Assembly: GCF_019880635.1 (NCBI RefSeq)
Contig: NZ_JAINVX010000005.1
Span: 248,001 to 312,000, forward strand
Origin: Hanstruepera marina
GTDB lineage: Bacteria > Bacteroidota > Bacteroidia > Flavobacteriales > Flavobacteriaceae
Direction of reading: 5' to 3'
DNA: 64,000 bases
Below the pieces are notes generated by a model. It was not told the origin of the DNA. It worked only from the letters and a program-made list of their open reading frames with translations, and searched no databases. Position numbers and translations under genes: made by a program. Position 1 is the stretch's first letter; every line of letters starts with the position of its first letter. Shown piece after piece: positions 52,138 to 61,884 of the stretch.

Positions 52138-55100
52138 ATGAAAGAGAATAAAAACCGATATCTAAAACTTTCCGGTCTAGAACCATTAATAATAACACCA
52201 GAAAGCAATTTTATAAACGTAGGTGAACGTACTAACGTTACTGGTTCACGTAAATTTTTACGATTAATAAAAGAAGAAAACTATGCCGAAGCGTTGGATG
52301 TTGCTAGAGATCAAGTAGAAGGTGGTGCACAAATCATCGATGTTAATATGGATGAAGGTATGCTTGACGGAAAACACGCCATGGTAACCTTCTTAAATCT
52401 TATCGCATCAGAGCCAGATATTGCACGATTACCAATTATGATAGATAGTTCCAAATGGGACATTATCGAAGCTGGTTTGCAAGTCGTACAAGGTAAATCG
52501 GTCGTAAATTCTATCAGTTTAAAAGAAGGCGAAGCAACCTTTATTCATCATGCGAAACTTATTAAACGATATGGTGCAGCAGTAATTGTTATGGCGTTTG
52601 ATGAAGATGGTCAAGCCGATACCTATGAGCGCAGGATTGAAATCTGTAAACGCTCTTACAATATTTTGGTAAATCAAGTTCATTTTCCACCAGAAGACAT
52701 CATTTTCGATCCAAATATTTTTCCTGTAGCAACCGGAATGGAAGAGCATCGCTTAAATGCTTTAGACTTTTTTAATGCCACAAAATGGATTAAAGAAAAT
52801 CTACCTTACGCTAGCGTTTCTGGTGGCGTAAGTAACGTATCGTTTTCATTTAGAGGAAACAATGTCGTGCGTGAAGCCATTAACGCAGCATTTTTATATC
52901 ACGCGATTCAACACGGAATGAATATGGGAATCGTAAATCCAACCATGTTGGAAGTGTATGACGAAATTCCGAAGGATTTATTAGAACACGTTGAAGATGT
53001 ACTTTTTGATAAACGAGACGATGCAACCGAACGCTTACTACAATTTGCCGAAACTGTAAAAGGACAGAAAAAAGACGATGTAGCAAAAGTGCAAGAATGG
53101 CGAAGCGAACCTTTACAAGACCGCATTACGCACGCTTTGGTAAAAGGTATTGATGCGTTTATTGTTGAAGATGTTGAAGAAGCGCGACAAGTTGTAAATA
53201 AACCTATTGAAGTTATCGAAGGTCATTTAATGATAGGGATGAATGTGGTTGGCGATTTGTTTGGAAGTGGAAAAATGTTCTTGCCGCAAGTCGTAAAATC
53301 GGCTCGTGTGATGAAAAAAGCAGTCGCTTATTTGCAACCTTATATTGAAGCTGAAAAAAAAGCCCCTAAATCCCCAAAGGGGACTTTACATTGGAAAACT
53401 GCCGATCCATTACTTTATAGTTTACTAAAAGATTTTGCAAAACAGATGCGTAATCAACCTACTGAAGCCGAATCATTGTTGTGGAATGTTTTAAGTAATA
53501 AACAATTAGATGGTTTTAAGTTTAGAAGACAACATATTATTGGAAGTTATATAGCAGATTTTATTTGCCTTAAAGCCAACCTTATTGTTGAGGTAGATGG
53601 TTCAATACATCAATTACCAGAAAATAAAACTTCAGATGAAGAAAGAACAAAATGGTTAGAAAATGAAGGTTACCGTGTTGTTAGGTTTACTAATGAAGAA
53701 GTGCTGGGTAAGTTAGATGATGTTTTAACACGAATTAAGGAGAATCTTGCGGTTCCTCCTTTGGAGGTTAGGAGGCAGGGCAAGGTTCTTATGGCAACTG
53801 TAAAAGGCGATGTACACGATATTGGTAAAAATATTGTGAGTGTTGTTTTGGGTTGCAATAACTATGAAATAGTCGATTTAGGTGTTATGGTTCCGCCAGA
53901 AAAAATCATTGAAACTGCCAAAAAAGAAAATGTCGATGTGATTGGTTTAAGCGGATTGATAACACCTTCGTTGGACGAGATGGTTTATGTGTCACAAGAA
54001 ATGGAAAAACAAGGTTTCAATATTCCTTTATTAATTGGTGGCGCAACAACGTCTAGAGCACATTCTGCAGTAAAAATTGCACCACATTATTCCAATACTG
54101 TTGTACATGTAAACGATGCGTCTCGAGCTGTAACGGTTGTTGGAAATCTGTTGCAAAAAGACAACAAAGTGTATAAAGAACAGATTCGTGAGGAATACGA
54201 AAAATTCCGTGAACAGTTTTTAAAACGCGGTAAGCAAAAAGAATATGTCTCTATTGAAGAAGCACGTGAACGAAAATTTAAAATCGATTGGAAAACAACT
54301 GAAATTGTAAAACCAAAACAATTAGGAATACAAGATATTCAAGATTTTGATATTACTATTTTAGAAGACTATATCGATTGGTCGCCATTTTTTAGAAGTT
54401 GGGATTTACACGGAAAATATCCAGATATTTTAACCGACAATATTGTTGGTAAACAAGCTACTGAGTTGTTTAAAGACGCTAAAGTATTACTTCAAAAAGT
54501 ATTTGATGAAAAACTACTGAAAGCTAAAGCCGTTTTTGGTTTATTTCCAGCAAATACGGTAAATGATGATGATATTGAAGTAACGGTTGAAAACCAAATA
54601 CCAAACACCAAACACCAATTCCTAACACTGCGTCAGCAACTTAAAAAAAGAGAAGGCGTTCCCAATTTTGCATTAGCCGATTTTATTGCGCCTAAAGACA
54701 CAGGAATTCAAGATTACATCGGTTGTTTTTGCGTAACTACAGGTTTTGGAACCGAGGAATTAGCAAAAGAATTTGAAGCGAATCACGACGATTATAATTC
54801 CATAATGATTAAAGCATTAGCCGATAGATTAGCTGAAGCTTTCGCAGAATATTTACATAAAGAAGTACGTACCAAACATTGGAATTACGCTTCCGAAGAA
54901 CATTTAACTAACGAAGAATTAATTGCCGAAAACTATAAAGGTATCCGTCCAGCCCCTGGTTACCCAGCTTGCCCAGATCATTTAGAGAAAAAGACCATTT
55001 GGGATATTTTAAAAGTTGAAGAAACCATTGGTGTAAAACTTACCGAAAGTCTTGCGATGTGGCCAGCAGCAAGCGTAAGCGGTTATTATTTTGCAAATCC

Positions 55101-55221
55101 TGAAGCTAAATATTTTGGTTTAGGGAAAATTACCAAAGACCAATTGGAAGATTACGCTAAGCGAAGGAACATAAGCAAAGAAGCCGCTAATAAATGGTTG
55201 AATCCTAACTTAACAAATTAG
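52138..55221 (+). CDS. metH: Methionine synthase part 2: folate, cobalamin and activation domains, with DUF559 insert
   Basis: A 1027-residue protein. The pterin-binding domain starts at residue 23 ('[14 protein letters not shown]'). The cap domain precedes residue 409. The cobalamin domain has D558-x-H560-x-x-G563 ('[12 protein letters not shown]', His ligand H560). The activation domain near the end has '[18 protein letters not shown]', which binds SAM. Residues about 410-547 are foreign: a DUF559 restriction-endonuclease-like domain inserted between cap and cobalamin modules. Removing them gives 889 residues, the usual size. The frame is unbroken, so the protein is probably made with the insert looped out. 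Confidence 0.95.
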   Translation: MKENKNRYLKLSGLEPLIITPESNFINVGERTNVTGSRKFLRLIKEENYAEALDVARDQVEGGAQIIDVNMDEGMLDGKHAMVTFLNLIASEPDIARLPIMIDSSKWDIIEAGLQVVQGKSVVNSISLKEGEATFIHHAKLIKRYGAAVIVMAFDEDGQADTYERRIEICKRSYNILVNQVHFPPEDIIFDPNIFPVATGMEEHRLNALDFFNATKWIKENLPYASVSGGVSNVSFSFRGNNVVREAINAAFLYHAIQHGMNMGIVNPTMLEVYDEIPKDLLEHVEDVLFDKRDDATERLLQFAETVKGQKKDDVAKVQEWRSEPLQDRITHALVKGIDAFIVEDVEEARQVVNKPIEVIEGHLMIGMNVVGDLFGSGKMFLPQVVKSARVMKKAVAYLQPYIEAEKKAPKSPKGTLHWKTADPLLYSLLKDFAKQMRNQPTEAESLLWNVLSNKQLDGFKFRRQHIIGSYIADFICLKANLIVEVDGSIHQLPENKTSDEERTKWLENEGYRVVRFTNEEVLGKLDDVLTRIKENLAVPPLEVRRQGKVLMATVKGDVHDIGKNIVSVVLGCNNYEIVDLGVMVPPEKIIETAKKENVDVIGLSGLITPSLDEMVYVSQEMEKQGFNIPLLIGGATTSRAHSAVKIAPHYSNTVVHVNDASRAVTVVGNLLQKDNKVYKEQIREEYEKFREQFLKRGKQKEYVSIEEARERKFKIDWKTTEIVKPKQLGIQDIQDFDITILEDYIDWSPFFRSWDLHGKYPDILTDNIVGKQATELFKDAKVLLQKVFDEKLLKAKAVFGLFPANTVNDDDIEVTVENQIPNTKHQFLTLRQQLKKREGVPNFALADFIAPKDTGIQDYIGCFCVTTGFGTEELAKEFEANHDDYNSIMIKALADRLAEAFAEYLHKEVRTKHWNYASEEHLTNEELIAENYKGIRPAPGYPACPDHLEKKTIWDILKVEETIGVKLTESLAMWPAASVSGYYFANPEAKYFGLGKITKDQLEDYAKRRNISKEAANKWLNPNLTN
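53361..53385 (+). repeat. Left inverted end of the DUF559 cassette
   Basis: AGCCCCTAAATCCCC, AAA, GGGGACTTT: a 4-bp GGGG/CCCC hairpin preceded by a second CCCC. Its reverse complement (GTCCCC-TTTGGGGATTTAGGGGC) matches the right end with a few changes. Confidence 0.7.
53752..53777 (+). repeat. Right inverted end of the DUF559 cassette
   Basis: GTTCCTCC-TTT-GGAGGTTAGGAGGC: a CCTCC/GGAGG hairpin followed by a second GGAGG-type block, in inverted orientation to the left end. Confidence 0.7.
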
Positions 55222-55222
55222 T

Positions 55223-56179
55223 ATGAAAGTTACAGAACACATAAAAAAAGCCAACGGAAAGACACAATTCTCATTCGAAATTTTGCCACCATTAAAAGGT
55301 CAGCACATTCAATCCATTTTTGATAACATTGATCCTTTAATAGAATTCAAACCACCATTTATTGATGTTACTTACCACCGAGAAGAGTATACGTATAAGG
55401 ACGCTGGTAATGGATTACTAAAAAAGCAAGTTGTAAAAAAGCGACCTGGAACGGTTGGTATTTGTGCAGCTATTCAGAACAAGTATAACGTAGATGCCAT
55501 TCCACATATTTTATGTGGAGGTTTCACCAAAGAAGACACGGAGAATTTCTTGATTGATTTGGATTTTTTAGGGATCGATAATGTCATGGCCTTACGAGGC
55601 GATGCTGTAAAAACCGAGACCTATTTTAAACCCGAAAAAGAAGGGCATGCTTATGCAAGTGAATTGGTACATCAAATACAAGAGTTAAATCAAGGGAATT
55701 ATCTAGATGACGATTTGCAAAACTCATCAAAGACCAATTTTTGCATAGGTGTAGCAGCCTATCCTGAAAAACACATGGAAGCTCCCAGTTTAGAAAGTGA
55801 CATCCATTTTTTAAAAAAGAAAATAAAGAAGGGTGCAGAATATATTGTAACCCAAATGTTCTTTGATAATGATAAATACTTCAAGTTTGTGGAAAAATGC
55901 AGGCAAGAAGGCATTACAATTCCTATAATACCTGGATTAAAACCCATTGCAACCAAAAAACAATTGAACTTAATTCCGCACAGATTTCATGTTGATTTAC
56001 CCGAAGATTTGATTCTTGAAATTATTAAATGCAAAAACAACGAACATGTTAGGCAAGTTGGGATAGAATGGTGTATTAAACAATCCAAAGAGTTGCAGAA
56101 AGCGGGTATACCAATACTCCACTACTATTCTATGGGCAAAAGTGATAACATAAAAGCCATAGCTTCACAGGTGTTTTGA
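55223..56179 (+). CDS. metF: Methylenetetrahydrofolate reductase
   Basis: A 318-residue flavoprotein that makes methyl-THF for MetH. 'FSFEILPPLKG' holds the catalytic Glu, 'DVTYHREEYTYKDAG' the Thr-Tyr-His motif, 'LGIDNVMALRGDAVKTE' the FAD site, 'CIGVAAYPEKHMEAPSLESD' the substrate strand, and 'EYIVTQMFFDNDKYF' the Q-x-F-F-D motif. It follows metH part 2 with a 1-bp gap. End of the SAM-regulated operon. Confidence 0.96.
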   Translation: MKVTEHIKKANGKTQFSFEILPPLKGQHIQSIFDNIDPLIEFKPPFIDVTYHREEYTYKDAGNGLLKKQVVKKRPGTVGICAAIQNKYNVDAIPHILCGGFTKEDTENFLIDLDFLGIDNVMALRGDAVKTETYFKPEKEGHAYASELVHQIQELNQGNYLDDDLQNSSKTNFCIGVAAYPEKHMEAPSLESDIHFLKKKIKKGAEYIVTQMFFDNDKYFKFVEKCRQEGITIPIIPGLKPIATKKQLNLIPHRFHVDLPEDLILEIIKCKNNEHVRQVGIEWCIKQSKELQKAGIPILHYYSMGKSDNIKAIASQVF

Positions 56180-56196
56180 TAAAACAGGTTGTCTTG

Positions 56197-56228
56197 TTGC
56201 AGAAATAAGCCAAGAAACTGTATTTTTG
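56197..56228 (+). promoter_or_regulatory. Flavobacterial promoter of the aminotransferase gene
   Basis: TTG (56197-56199), a 21-bp spacer, then TATTTTTG (56221-56228). An exact consensus match, 17 bp before the ATG. It shows the aminotransferase gene is separate from the met operon. Confidence 0.7.
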
Positions 56229-56245
56229 CGAAAAATTAATTCAAC

Positions 56246-57505
56246 ATGAAAACATCAAAATTAGCCGAAGGTTTAAAAGGTTCAGAAATCATTAAAATTG
56301 CTGGAGAAGTTAATGCATTGAAAGCGCAAGGTGAAGTGATTTATAATCAAACTATTGGTGATTTTGATGCGTCAATTTTTCCAATCCCCGAAGAATTGAA
56401 TACTGAAATAGTAAAAGCCTATAATAATAACGAAACCAATTATCCGGCTGCAAATGGTATGGAAGGCTTGCGGGCAAGTGTTTCAAAATATCTATCAAAG
56501 AATTTAGGTTTAGAGTATTCTAAGGACGATATTTTAATTTCAGGAGGCGCTAGACCATTAATTTATGCCGTTTATCAAACCATTTTAGATATTAATGATA
56601 CCGTTTTATATCCTGTGCCATCATGGAATAATGATGCTTATACCTACTTGTCTAGAAACAATGCGGTAATTGTAGAAACGAAAGCCGAAAATAAGTTTAT
56701 GCCAACGGCTTCTGATTTAGAGCCACATATTCAAGATGTAAACTTAATTGCTTTATGCTCACCGTTAAATCCAACAGGAACAACCTTTACGAAAGAGGTT
56801 TTGCAAGACATTTCTGAATTAGTTCTATTGGAAAACAAAAGGCGAGAGCGTGAAAACATGAAACCACTTTATCTTTTATACGACCAAATATATTGGCAAT
56901 TAACCTATGGTGATACCGTACACTACAATCCAGTAGAATTAGTTCCTGATATGCGAGAGTATACTATTTTTGTTGATGGAATTTCCAAGGCTTTTGCCGC
57001 AACCGGTGTTCGTGTAGGTTGGGCATTTGGACCAAATCATGTCATTAGTAAAATGAAAGCTATGTTAAGTCATATTGGTGCTTGGGCTCCTAAAGCCGAA
57101 CAAATGGCTACAGCTGCTTATTTACAGCAAGACAAACCGGTATCCAATTATTTAGAACATATTAAAAGTGAGTTAAATGAGAGATTGGTTGCTTTTTATA
57201 AAGGATTTAACGATTTAGAAAGTAAAGGCTTTTCAGTTAAAGCTATTGAGCCACAAGCAGCTTTATATTTAACCGTTCAATTTGATTTAGTTGGAATGAC
57301 TACTGCTAATGGAACTGTGCTTAATACTATTCAAGATGTTACCAGTTATCTAATTCAAGAGGCAAAGTTAGCCATCGTACCTTTTTATGCTTTTGGAACA
57401 TCAACAGATTCTAATTGGTTTAGACTGTCTGTTGGTACAGCCAAAAAAGAAGATATTGAAACCATATTTAATTTATTGGAAAACGCCTTAAAACAATTAA
57501 AATAG
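56246..57505 (+). CDS. Class I/II PLP aminotransferase (aspartate aminotransferase-like)
   Basis: A 419-residue fold-type I aminotransferase. 'NNETNYPAANGMEGLRASVS' is the substrate-loop region, 'LCSPLNPTGTTFTKEVL' the N-P-T-G motif, 'YLLYDQIYWQLTYG' the Asp-x-x-Tyr, and 'VDGISKAFAATGVRVGWAFG' the PLP Lys with the S-K-x-x-x-x-x-G-x-R-x-G motif. Close relatives act on aspartate, aromatic or methionine-derived keto acids; position after metF may hint at methionine salvage, but it has its own promoter. Substrate unproven. Confidence 0.9.
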   Translation: MKTSKLAEGLKGSEIIKIAGEVNALKAQGEVIYNQTIGDFDASIFPIPEELNTEIVKAYNNNETNYPAANGMEGLRASVSKYLSKNLGLEYSKDDILISGGARPLIYAVYQTILDINDTVLYPVPSWNNDAYTYLSRNNAVIVETKAENKFMPTASDLEPHIQDVNLIALCSPLNPTGTTFTKEVLQDISELVLLENKRRERENMKPLYLLYDQIYWQLTYGDTVHYNPVELVPDMREYTIFVDGISKAFAATGVRVGWAFGPNHVISKMKAMLSHIGAWAPKAEQMATAAYLQQDKPVSNYLEHIKSELNERLVAFYKGFNDLESKGFSVKAIEPQAALYLTVQFDLVGMTTANGTVLNTIQDVTSYLIQEAKLAIVPFYAFGTSTDSNWFRLSVGTAKKEDIETIFNLLENALKQLK

Positions 57506-57548
57506 TATCTAATAAGAAATTATTTACATTTACGCCTTAAACCTTTTC

Positions 57549-58640
57549 ATGAAGAAACTTCTATTTTGTATTTTTTGCGTGAGTGTTAGTCTGCTTTATT
57601 CCCAAAAAAAGCTTACAGATTCGTATTTTGATCTCAACTATTTTCACGGGACTATAGCCAATCATAACGATGATATCCTGCATTTGATCCAAGGGCATCC
57701 TAGTGGTTTTATTTTGAGTTGGAATAAAAAAACATTTGGAAATGAAGATTGGGAACAACGCTATGGCTATCCTGATTATGGTGTGTCATTTGCCTATCAA
57801 GATTTAAAGAATGAAGTTTTAGGAAACAATTTTGCCGTTTATGCGCATTACAATTTTTACTTTTTAAAACGTCATTTAGTCTTTAGAATAGGACAGGGAA
57901 TTGGCTACACAACCAACCCCTATGATAAAGAAACAAATTATAGGAACAATGCCTTTGGTACCCATTTTTTAAGCAGCACCTACGTCATGCTTAATTATAA
58001 AAAAGAACGCTTGTTTAAAAATTTTGGGGTTCAAGCCGGATTATCTTTGGTTCATTATTCCAATGCCAATATAAAAGCACCTAACGCTAGTATAAATACT
58101 ATTGCTTTTAATGTAGGGATGACCTATAATTTAGATGATGAAGACCAGGAGTATATTCATACTATTACTAAAGAAAAATTTACACAGCCCATAAAGTATA
58201 ATTTGGTTTTTAGAAGTGGAATCAATGAAAGTGATGTAGTAGGAAGCGGGCAATATCCATTTTATATTCTATCTGCTTATGCCGACAAACGGCTATCGCA
58301 TAAAAGTGCTGTACAGTTGGGTGTAGATGCCTTTTTTTCAATGTTTTTAAAAGAGTTGATTTATTATCAATCGGTATCATTTCCTGAAGAAAACGTATCT
58401 GGCGATGAAGATTATAAACGTGTTGGACTTTTTGCTGGGCACGAATTATTTATAAACCGATTCTCAATTATTACCCAATTAGGTTATTATATTTATTATC
58501 CGTTTGATTTTGAAGGTAGGACTTATTTTAGAATCGGACTGAAACGTTATTTCGGCGATAAATGGTTTGGGGCCATTTCTCTAAAGTCTCACGGAGCAAA
58601 GGCCGAGGCTGTTGAATTTGGTGTTGGAATACGATTGTAA
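57549..58640 (+). CDS. PagL-like acyloxyacyl hydrolase / lipid A deacylase
   Basis: A 363-residue protein with a signal peptide (to about residue 18), then a beta barrel. The active-site motif 'GLSLVHYSNANIKAPN' has H-x-S as in PagL. The barrel ends at 'AVEFGVGIRL'. The length exceeds classical PagL (about 170 residues) because of extra strands, as in other Bacteroidota. If active it removes 3-O-acyl chains from lipid A in the outer membrane. Overlaps the GIN gene by 1 bp. Confidence 0.8.
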   Translation: MKKLLFCIFCVSVSLLYSQKKLTDSYFDLNYFHGTIANHNDDILHLIQGHPSGFILSWNKKTFGNEDWEQRYGYPDYGVSFAYQDLKNEVLGNNFAVYAHYNFYFLKRHLVFRIGQGIGYTTNPYDKETNYRNNAFGTHFLSSTYVMLNYKKERLFKNFGVQAGLSLVHYSNANIKAPNASINTIAFNVGMTYNLDDEDQEYIHTITKEKFTQPIKYNLVFRSGINESDVVGSGQYPFYILSAYADKRLSHKSAVQLGVDAFFSMFLKELIYYQSVSFPEENVSGDEDYKRVGLFAGHELFINRFSIITQLGYYIYYPFDFEGRTYFRIGLKRYFGDKWFGAISLKSHGAKAEAVEFGVGIRL

Positions 58641-59392
58641 TGATTATGAAAAGAATAATTTACATAGTAACTGTAGTACTGATTGTTTCTTGTAGTAAGG
58701 AAGATGCTTTTGATTGTATTCAAAATGCAGGAACAACAGTTCAACAGGAAGTTAGTGTTACAAGTTTTAGTAAAATTCTCGTAAATCGCGATATTAAATT
58801 GGTGGTAAAGGAAGCGGCTGATTTTTCTGTAATTGTTGAATCTGGTGAATATCTAATAAATGATGTTGAAGCAAAGGTTGTTGGAGATGAGTTGCAGCTT
58901 AACAATAACAATACCTGTAATTTTGTTCGCGAATATGGACTAACCACTATCTATGTTTCAGCACCTAATATTACCGATATTAGAAGTTCTACACAATACT
59001 CTGTTGTTTCTGAAGGGACATTAAATTACGATGTTTTAAAATTGTTTTCTGAAGATGTTAGTGGTGAAGGCACTATAACGAGTGGTAATTTTAGTTTGGC
59101 TGTTAATGTCAATAGGCTTCGTATCGTTTCTAACAATTTATCATCCTTTTATATTTCTGGTGAAGTAGACAATTTATTTGTAGGTTTTTATTCTGGCATC
59201 GGCCGTTTTGAAGGTGAAAGTTTGGTGGCTCAACATGTTGATGTCTATCACAGAGGGAGCAATGATATTATTGTGAATCCGCAACAAGAATTAACAGGAA
59301 ATTTATATGGAACAGGAAATTTAATATCGATTAATAGACCTGATGTTATAGATGTTATTCAACATTATACTGGCGAACTTATTTTTGAATAA
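58640..59392 (+). CDS. Lipoprotein with head GIN domain (DUF2807)
   Basis: A 250-residue protein. Lipobox 'VLIVSCSKEDAF' puts the lipidated Cys near residue 19. The rest is a right-handed beta-helix-like DUF2807/GIN domain ('GYSVVSEGTL'-type repeats, 'LKLFSEDVSGEGTITSGNFS', 'VDVYHRGSNDIIVNPQQEL'). Start may be ATG 58640 or 58646. Coupled to the PagL-like gene, so both may act on the outer membrane. Confidence 0.82.
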   Translation: MIMKRIIYIVTVVLIVSCSKEDAFDCIQNAGTTVQQEVSVTSFSKILVNRDIKLVVKEAADFSVIVESGEYLINDVEAKVVGDELQLNNNNTCNFVREYGLTTIYVSAPNITDIRSSTQYSVVSEGTLNYDVLKLFSEDVSGEGTITSGNFSLAVNVNRLRIVSNNLSSFYISGEVDNLFVGFYSGIGRFEGESLVAQHVDVYHRGSNDIIVNPQQELTGNLYGTGNLISINRPDVIDVIQHYTGELIFE

Positions 59393-59457
59393 TTTCATTC
59401 TAATTTGTGAAACTTTTTATGTCAATTCCATACTTATAATTGATATCTAATTGTAAT

Positions 59458-60855
59458 ATGAAGTTTAGAAGTCTTTTTTATGATTCTTCAATTAAAATGA
59501 AATCTATTCCTAAAGGCAGATTAATTATAGCTGTCATTATTGGAATAGCATCTGCATTAACTATCTATTCATTTTTTTATGTTTTAAGAGAAGTATTCAG
59601 AGTAATGGCAACAAGTTTGGATAATGAGCCTAATATTCTTTCTGAAGAAAATAGAGAATATTACAATCTTTTTTTTGCCTCTTTATCTGTTGTTTTTGGT
59701 AATTCTATTGCATTTAATTTTGTTTTTAGCAGACCACAAAAAGTAACTCATAGATTTAACTCAAAGCGAAAACGGCTTTTAAATGATAATATTTTTTTAA
59801 GTTTTAATTTTTCATACTGGTTTGCAAAAATAGGCCTTTCCTTTGGTGTTTTTTCTATGTGTTGTATGGAATACGAATTTTTACCATATTTTAAAGAAGT
59901 CTCATTTCTTCTTATTCTAGTATTATATTTAGAGTCATTAAAATCTTTTAATTTTTTATTAAAAAATATAACTCGTTTAAAATTTATAGGGTTACATGTT
60001 ATATTCCTATTATTTATTTCTTTAGGATTAGGTAAAATTAACATCGTTAACTATAAAGGGTTAGACAAAGCTATGCTTAAGAATAACCCAATAATGGAAT
60101 TGCCATATTCTTCTTATTATAGTGAGCAAAAAAATTTTAGATTTAATTCTGTTACGATAAAACTAGATGAAGATAGTTTAGGAATCCTTCATTTTTACTC
60201 TAATAAGAAAAAGTATACTTTTGATGATATACCAGATTTTATTACTCGCGAAAGATCGAATATAAGAGAAGAGATGATTCCGTTTTTTACCATAAGCATT
60301 GAAGCCAACAAAAGTTTAAACATCCATAATTTAAAACGTTTGGAACAAATTCTTTTAAATATCGATCAGAGATTAATTTCTTACAAAGTAAGTACTGATG
60401 AGGCATTAGAAAATAGATTTGAAGAGAAAGAAATTAGTAAACGTTTAAATAAAGGTTTTTTAAAAATTAGTGATGCTAAAAGCTTGTTGCCACCTTCATT
60501 TTTTGATAGTGATTCGCTTGATGCGACTAAATCAAGATTAAGGGATAGTGTTCTTATTTCTGTTGGTAAACAAATTTATTGGAATAATAAATTTGTGAAT
60601 AAAGATGACTTAATTAAAGAATTTAAAACCCATCAATCTAAAGAAACTATTTTTATTTATCAGTTTGAGGATAAAGCAACATATCAAAATTACATCACAG
60701 TTCTTTCGTCCCATTTTAATGCAATAAATCAACTACGGAAAGCTAATCAAACAATCTTCAAGAAGTATGAGTACGAGAATCCAGAAGGATATAGCGATGA
60801 ACAAAGGAGGTTAAAAGATAAATTCCCAATTATAATTCTGGAAGTGGTTAAGTGA
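59458..60855 (+). CDS. Hypothetical membrane protein with a large C-terminal domain, 465 aa
   Basis: The first 210 residues hold about five transmembrane helices ('IIAVIIGIASALTIYSFFYV', 'LSVVFGNSIAFNFVFS' and three more). The last 250 residues are soluble: 'ISIEANKSLNIHNLKRLEQI' and 'IFIYQFEDKATYQNYITVLS', ending 'LKDKFPIIILEVVK'. The last part resembles the C-terminus of Bacteroidota ExbD-like proteins, but the match is weak and the topology differs. I chose ATG 59458; the frame also opens at TTG 59440. No neighbour explains it. Family not recognised. Confidence 0.72.
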   Translation: MKFRSLFYDSSIKMKSIPKGRLIIAVIIGIASALTIYSFFYVLREVFRVMATSLDNEPNILSEENREYYNLFFASLSVVFGNSIAFNFVFSRPQKVTHRFNSKRKRLLNDNIFLSFNFSYWFAKIGLSFGVFSMCCMEYEFLPYFKEVSFLLILVLYLESLKSFNFLLKNITRLKFIGLHVIFLLFISLGLGKINIVNYKGLDKAMLKNNPIMELPYSSYYSEQKNFRFNSVTIKLDEDSLGILHFYSNKKKYTFDDIPDFITRERSNIREEMIPFFTISIEANKSLNIHNLKRLEQILLNIDQRLISYKVSTDEALENRFEEKEISKRLNKGFLKISDAKSLLPPSFFDSDSLDATKSRLRDSVLISVGKQIYWNNKFVNKDDLIKEFKTHQSKETIFIYQFEDKATYQNYITVLSSHFNAINQLRKANQTIFKKYEYENPEGYSDEQRRLKDKFPIIILEVVK

Positions 60856-60897
60856 AAATTCTAAAAGCAGAAAATTTCTTAAACTGAAGTTTTATCT

Positions 60898-61791
60898 CTA
60901 ATTAGTCAATTCCCTAAACAAACTTTCCAAGCTAGCATTTTTTTGATTGAGCTGAAGGATTTTTAGTTGATTGTCATGCGCAAAATCAAATACATGAGAG
61001 CGCATGTCTTCGGCAGTATTAAAAGTAATTTCATAAACAAAATCGTAAGTGTTTGTTACCTGTTTCACTTTAGGTAATTTTAAAAGAAAAGCGTCTTCAA
61101 CACGATAATCAAATTCAACTATTACAACTTGTTCTTTGTCATCCCGTAATTCCTTAAGTGTTTTATTTGCAACAATTTCACCTTTATTGATGATAATAAC
61201 CCTATCGCACATAGCTTCAACTTCTTGCATAATATGTGTGGAAAGGAATACGGTTTTATCTTGTCCTAAATTCTTAATCAATTTTCTAATATCAATTAAC
61301 TGATTTGGATCTAATCCTGTTGTAGGTTCATCAAGAATCAAGACTTCAGGATTATGCAACAAGGCATTAGCTAAGCCAACACGCTGTCTGTATCCTTTGG
61401 ATAACTGGCCAATTTTTTTGTGCGCTTCAGGTGTAAGCCCTGTTAATTCAATAACCTCTTGAATTCTATCTTTTGAAACACAATAAACTTGGGCATTAAA
61501 AGCTAAATATTCTCTAACATATTGGTCTAAATACAACGGATTGTGTTCTGGTAAGTACCCAACACTTTTTTGTACGTCCTGTTTTTGAGAGTCAACATCA
61601 AAACTGTTAACTAGTGCTATGCCATCTGTAGCTTCAATAAACGTGGTTAGTATCTTCATCATAGTAGACTTGCCAGCGCCATTTGGACCTAAAAATCCAA
61701 CAATTTCTGGTTTTTTAACGTTAAAGGATATATTGTTTAACGCCTTTTGGGTTCCGTAAAGTTTTGTGAGGTTTTCAACTTTTATAGACAT
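60898..61791 (-). CDS. gldA: Gliding-motility ABC transporter ATP-binding protein GldA
   Basis: A 297-residue ATPase. Walker A is 'FLGPNGAGKSTMMK', the signature 'QLSKGYRQRVGLANALLH', Walker B 'VLILDEPTTGLDPNQL', and the switch His is in 'FLSTHIMQEVE'. The C-terminal 80 residues are typical of GldA, the partner of GldFG. Presence implies gliding capacity, in keeping with a T9SS cargo protein elsewhere in the window. GldF and GldG are not in the window. Confidence 0.9.
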   Translation of the reverse strand: MSIKVENLTKLYGTQKALNNISFNVKKPEIVGFLGPNGAGKSTMMKILTTFIEATDGIALVNSFDVDSQKQDVQKSVGYLPEHNPLYLDQYVREYLAFNAQVYCVSKDRIQEVIELTGLTPEAHKKIGQLSKGYRQRVGLANALLHNPEVLILDEPTTGLDPNQLIDIRKLIKNLGQDKTVFLSTHIMQEVEAMCDRVIIINKGEIVANKTLKELRDDKEQVVIVEFDYRVEDAFLLKLPKVKQVTNTYDFVYEITFNTAEDMRSHVFDFAHDNQLKILQLNQKNASLESLFRELTN

Positions 61792-61884
61792 AGACCGCTT
61801 ATAATTTGTTTCAAAAATAACTATTATTTTTAAAGGATTTACTTTACGAAAACGTTATAATGCTAAAACAACAGAAAAAAGATT

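Larger units (their letters stand above)
53361..53780 (+). mobile_element. In-frame DUF559 nuclease-domain cassette inside metH
   Basis: About 414 bp (residues 410-547) absent from normal MetH. The encoded domain is DUF559 (Vsr/PD-(D/E)XK-like): '[20 protein letters not shown]', '[20 protein letters not shown]' and '[16 protein letters not shown]' with D474, E485, D487 and H491 as likely active-site residues. Both ends are palindromic and inverted with respect to each other (separate entries). The cassette lacks its own stop and keeps the host frame on both sides. No transposase is present and no obvious target duplication is seen. Confidence 0.75.

Noticed and set aside
53361-53780. Intein inside MetH
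   Set aside because: No Cys/Ser at the left joint, no His-Asn plus Cys/Ser/Thr at the right joint and no Hint-domain motifs. The insert is a DUF559 domain with palindromic ends.
51121-55221. metH broken by a frameshift
   Set aside because: The split lies at a domain border, both halves have all key motifs, and separate MetH modules are a known arrangement in Bacteroidota.
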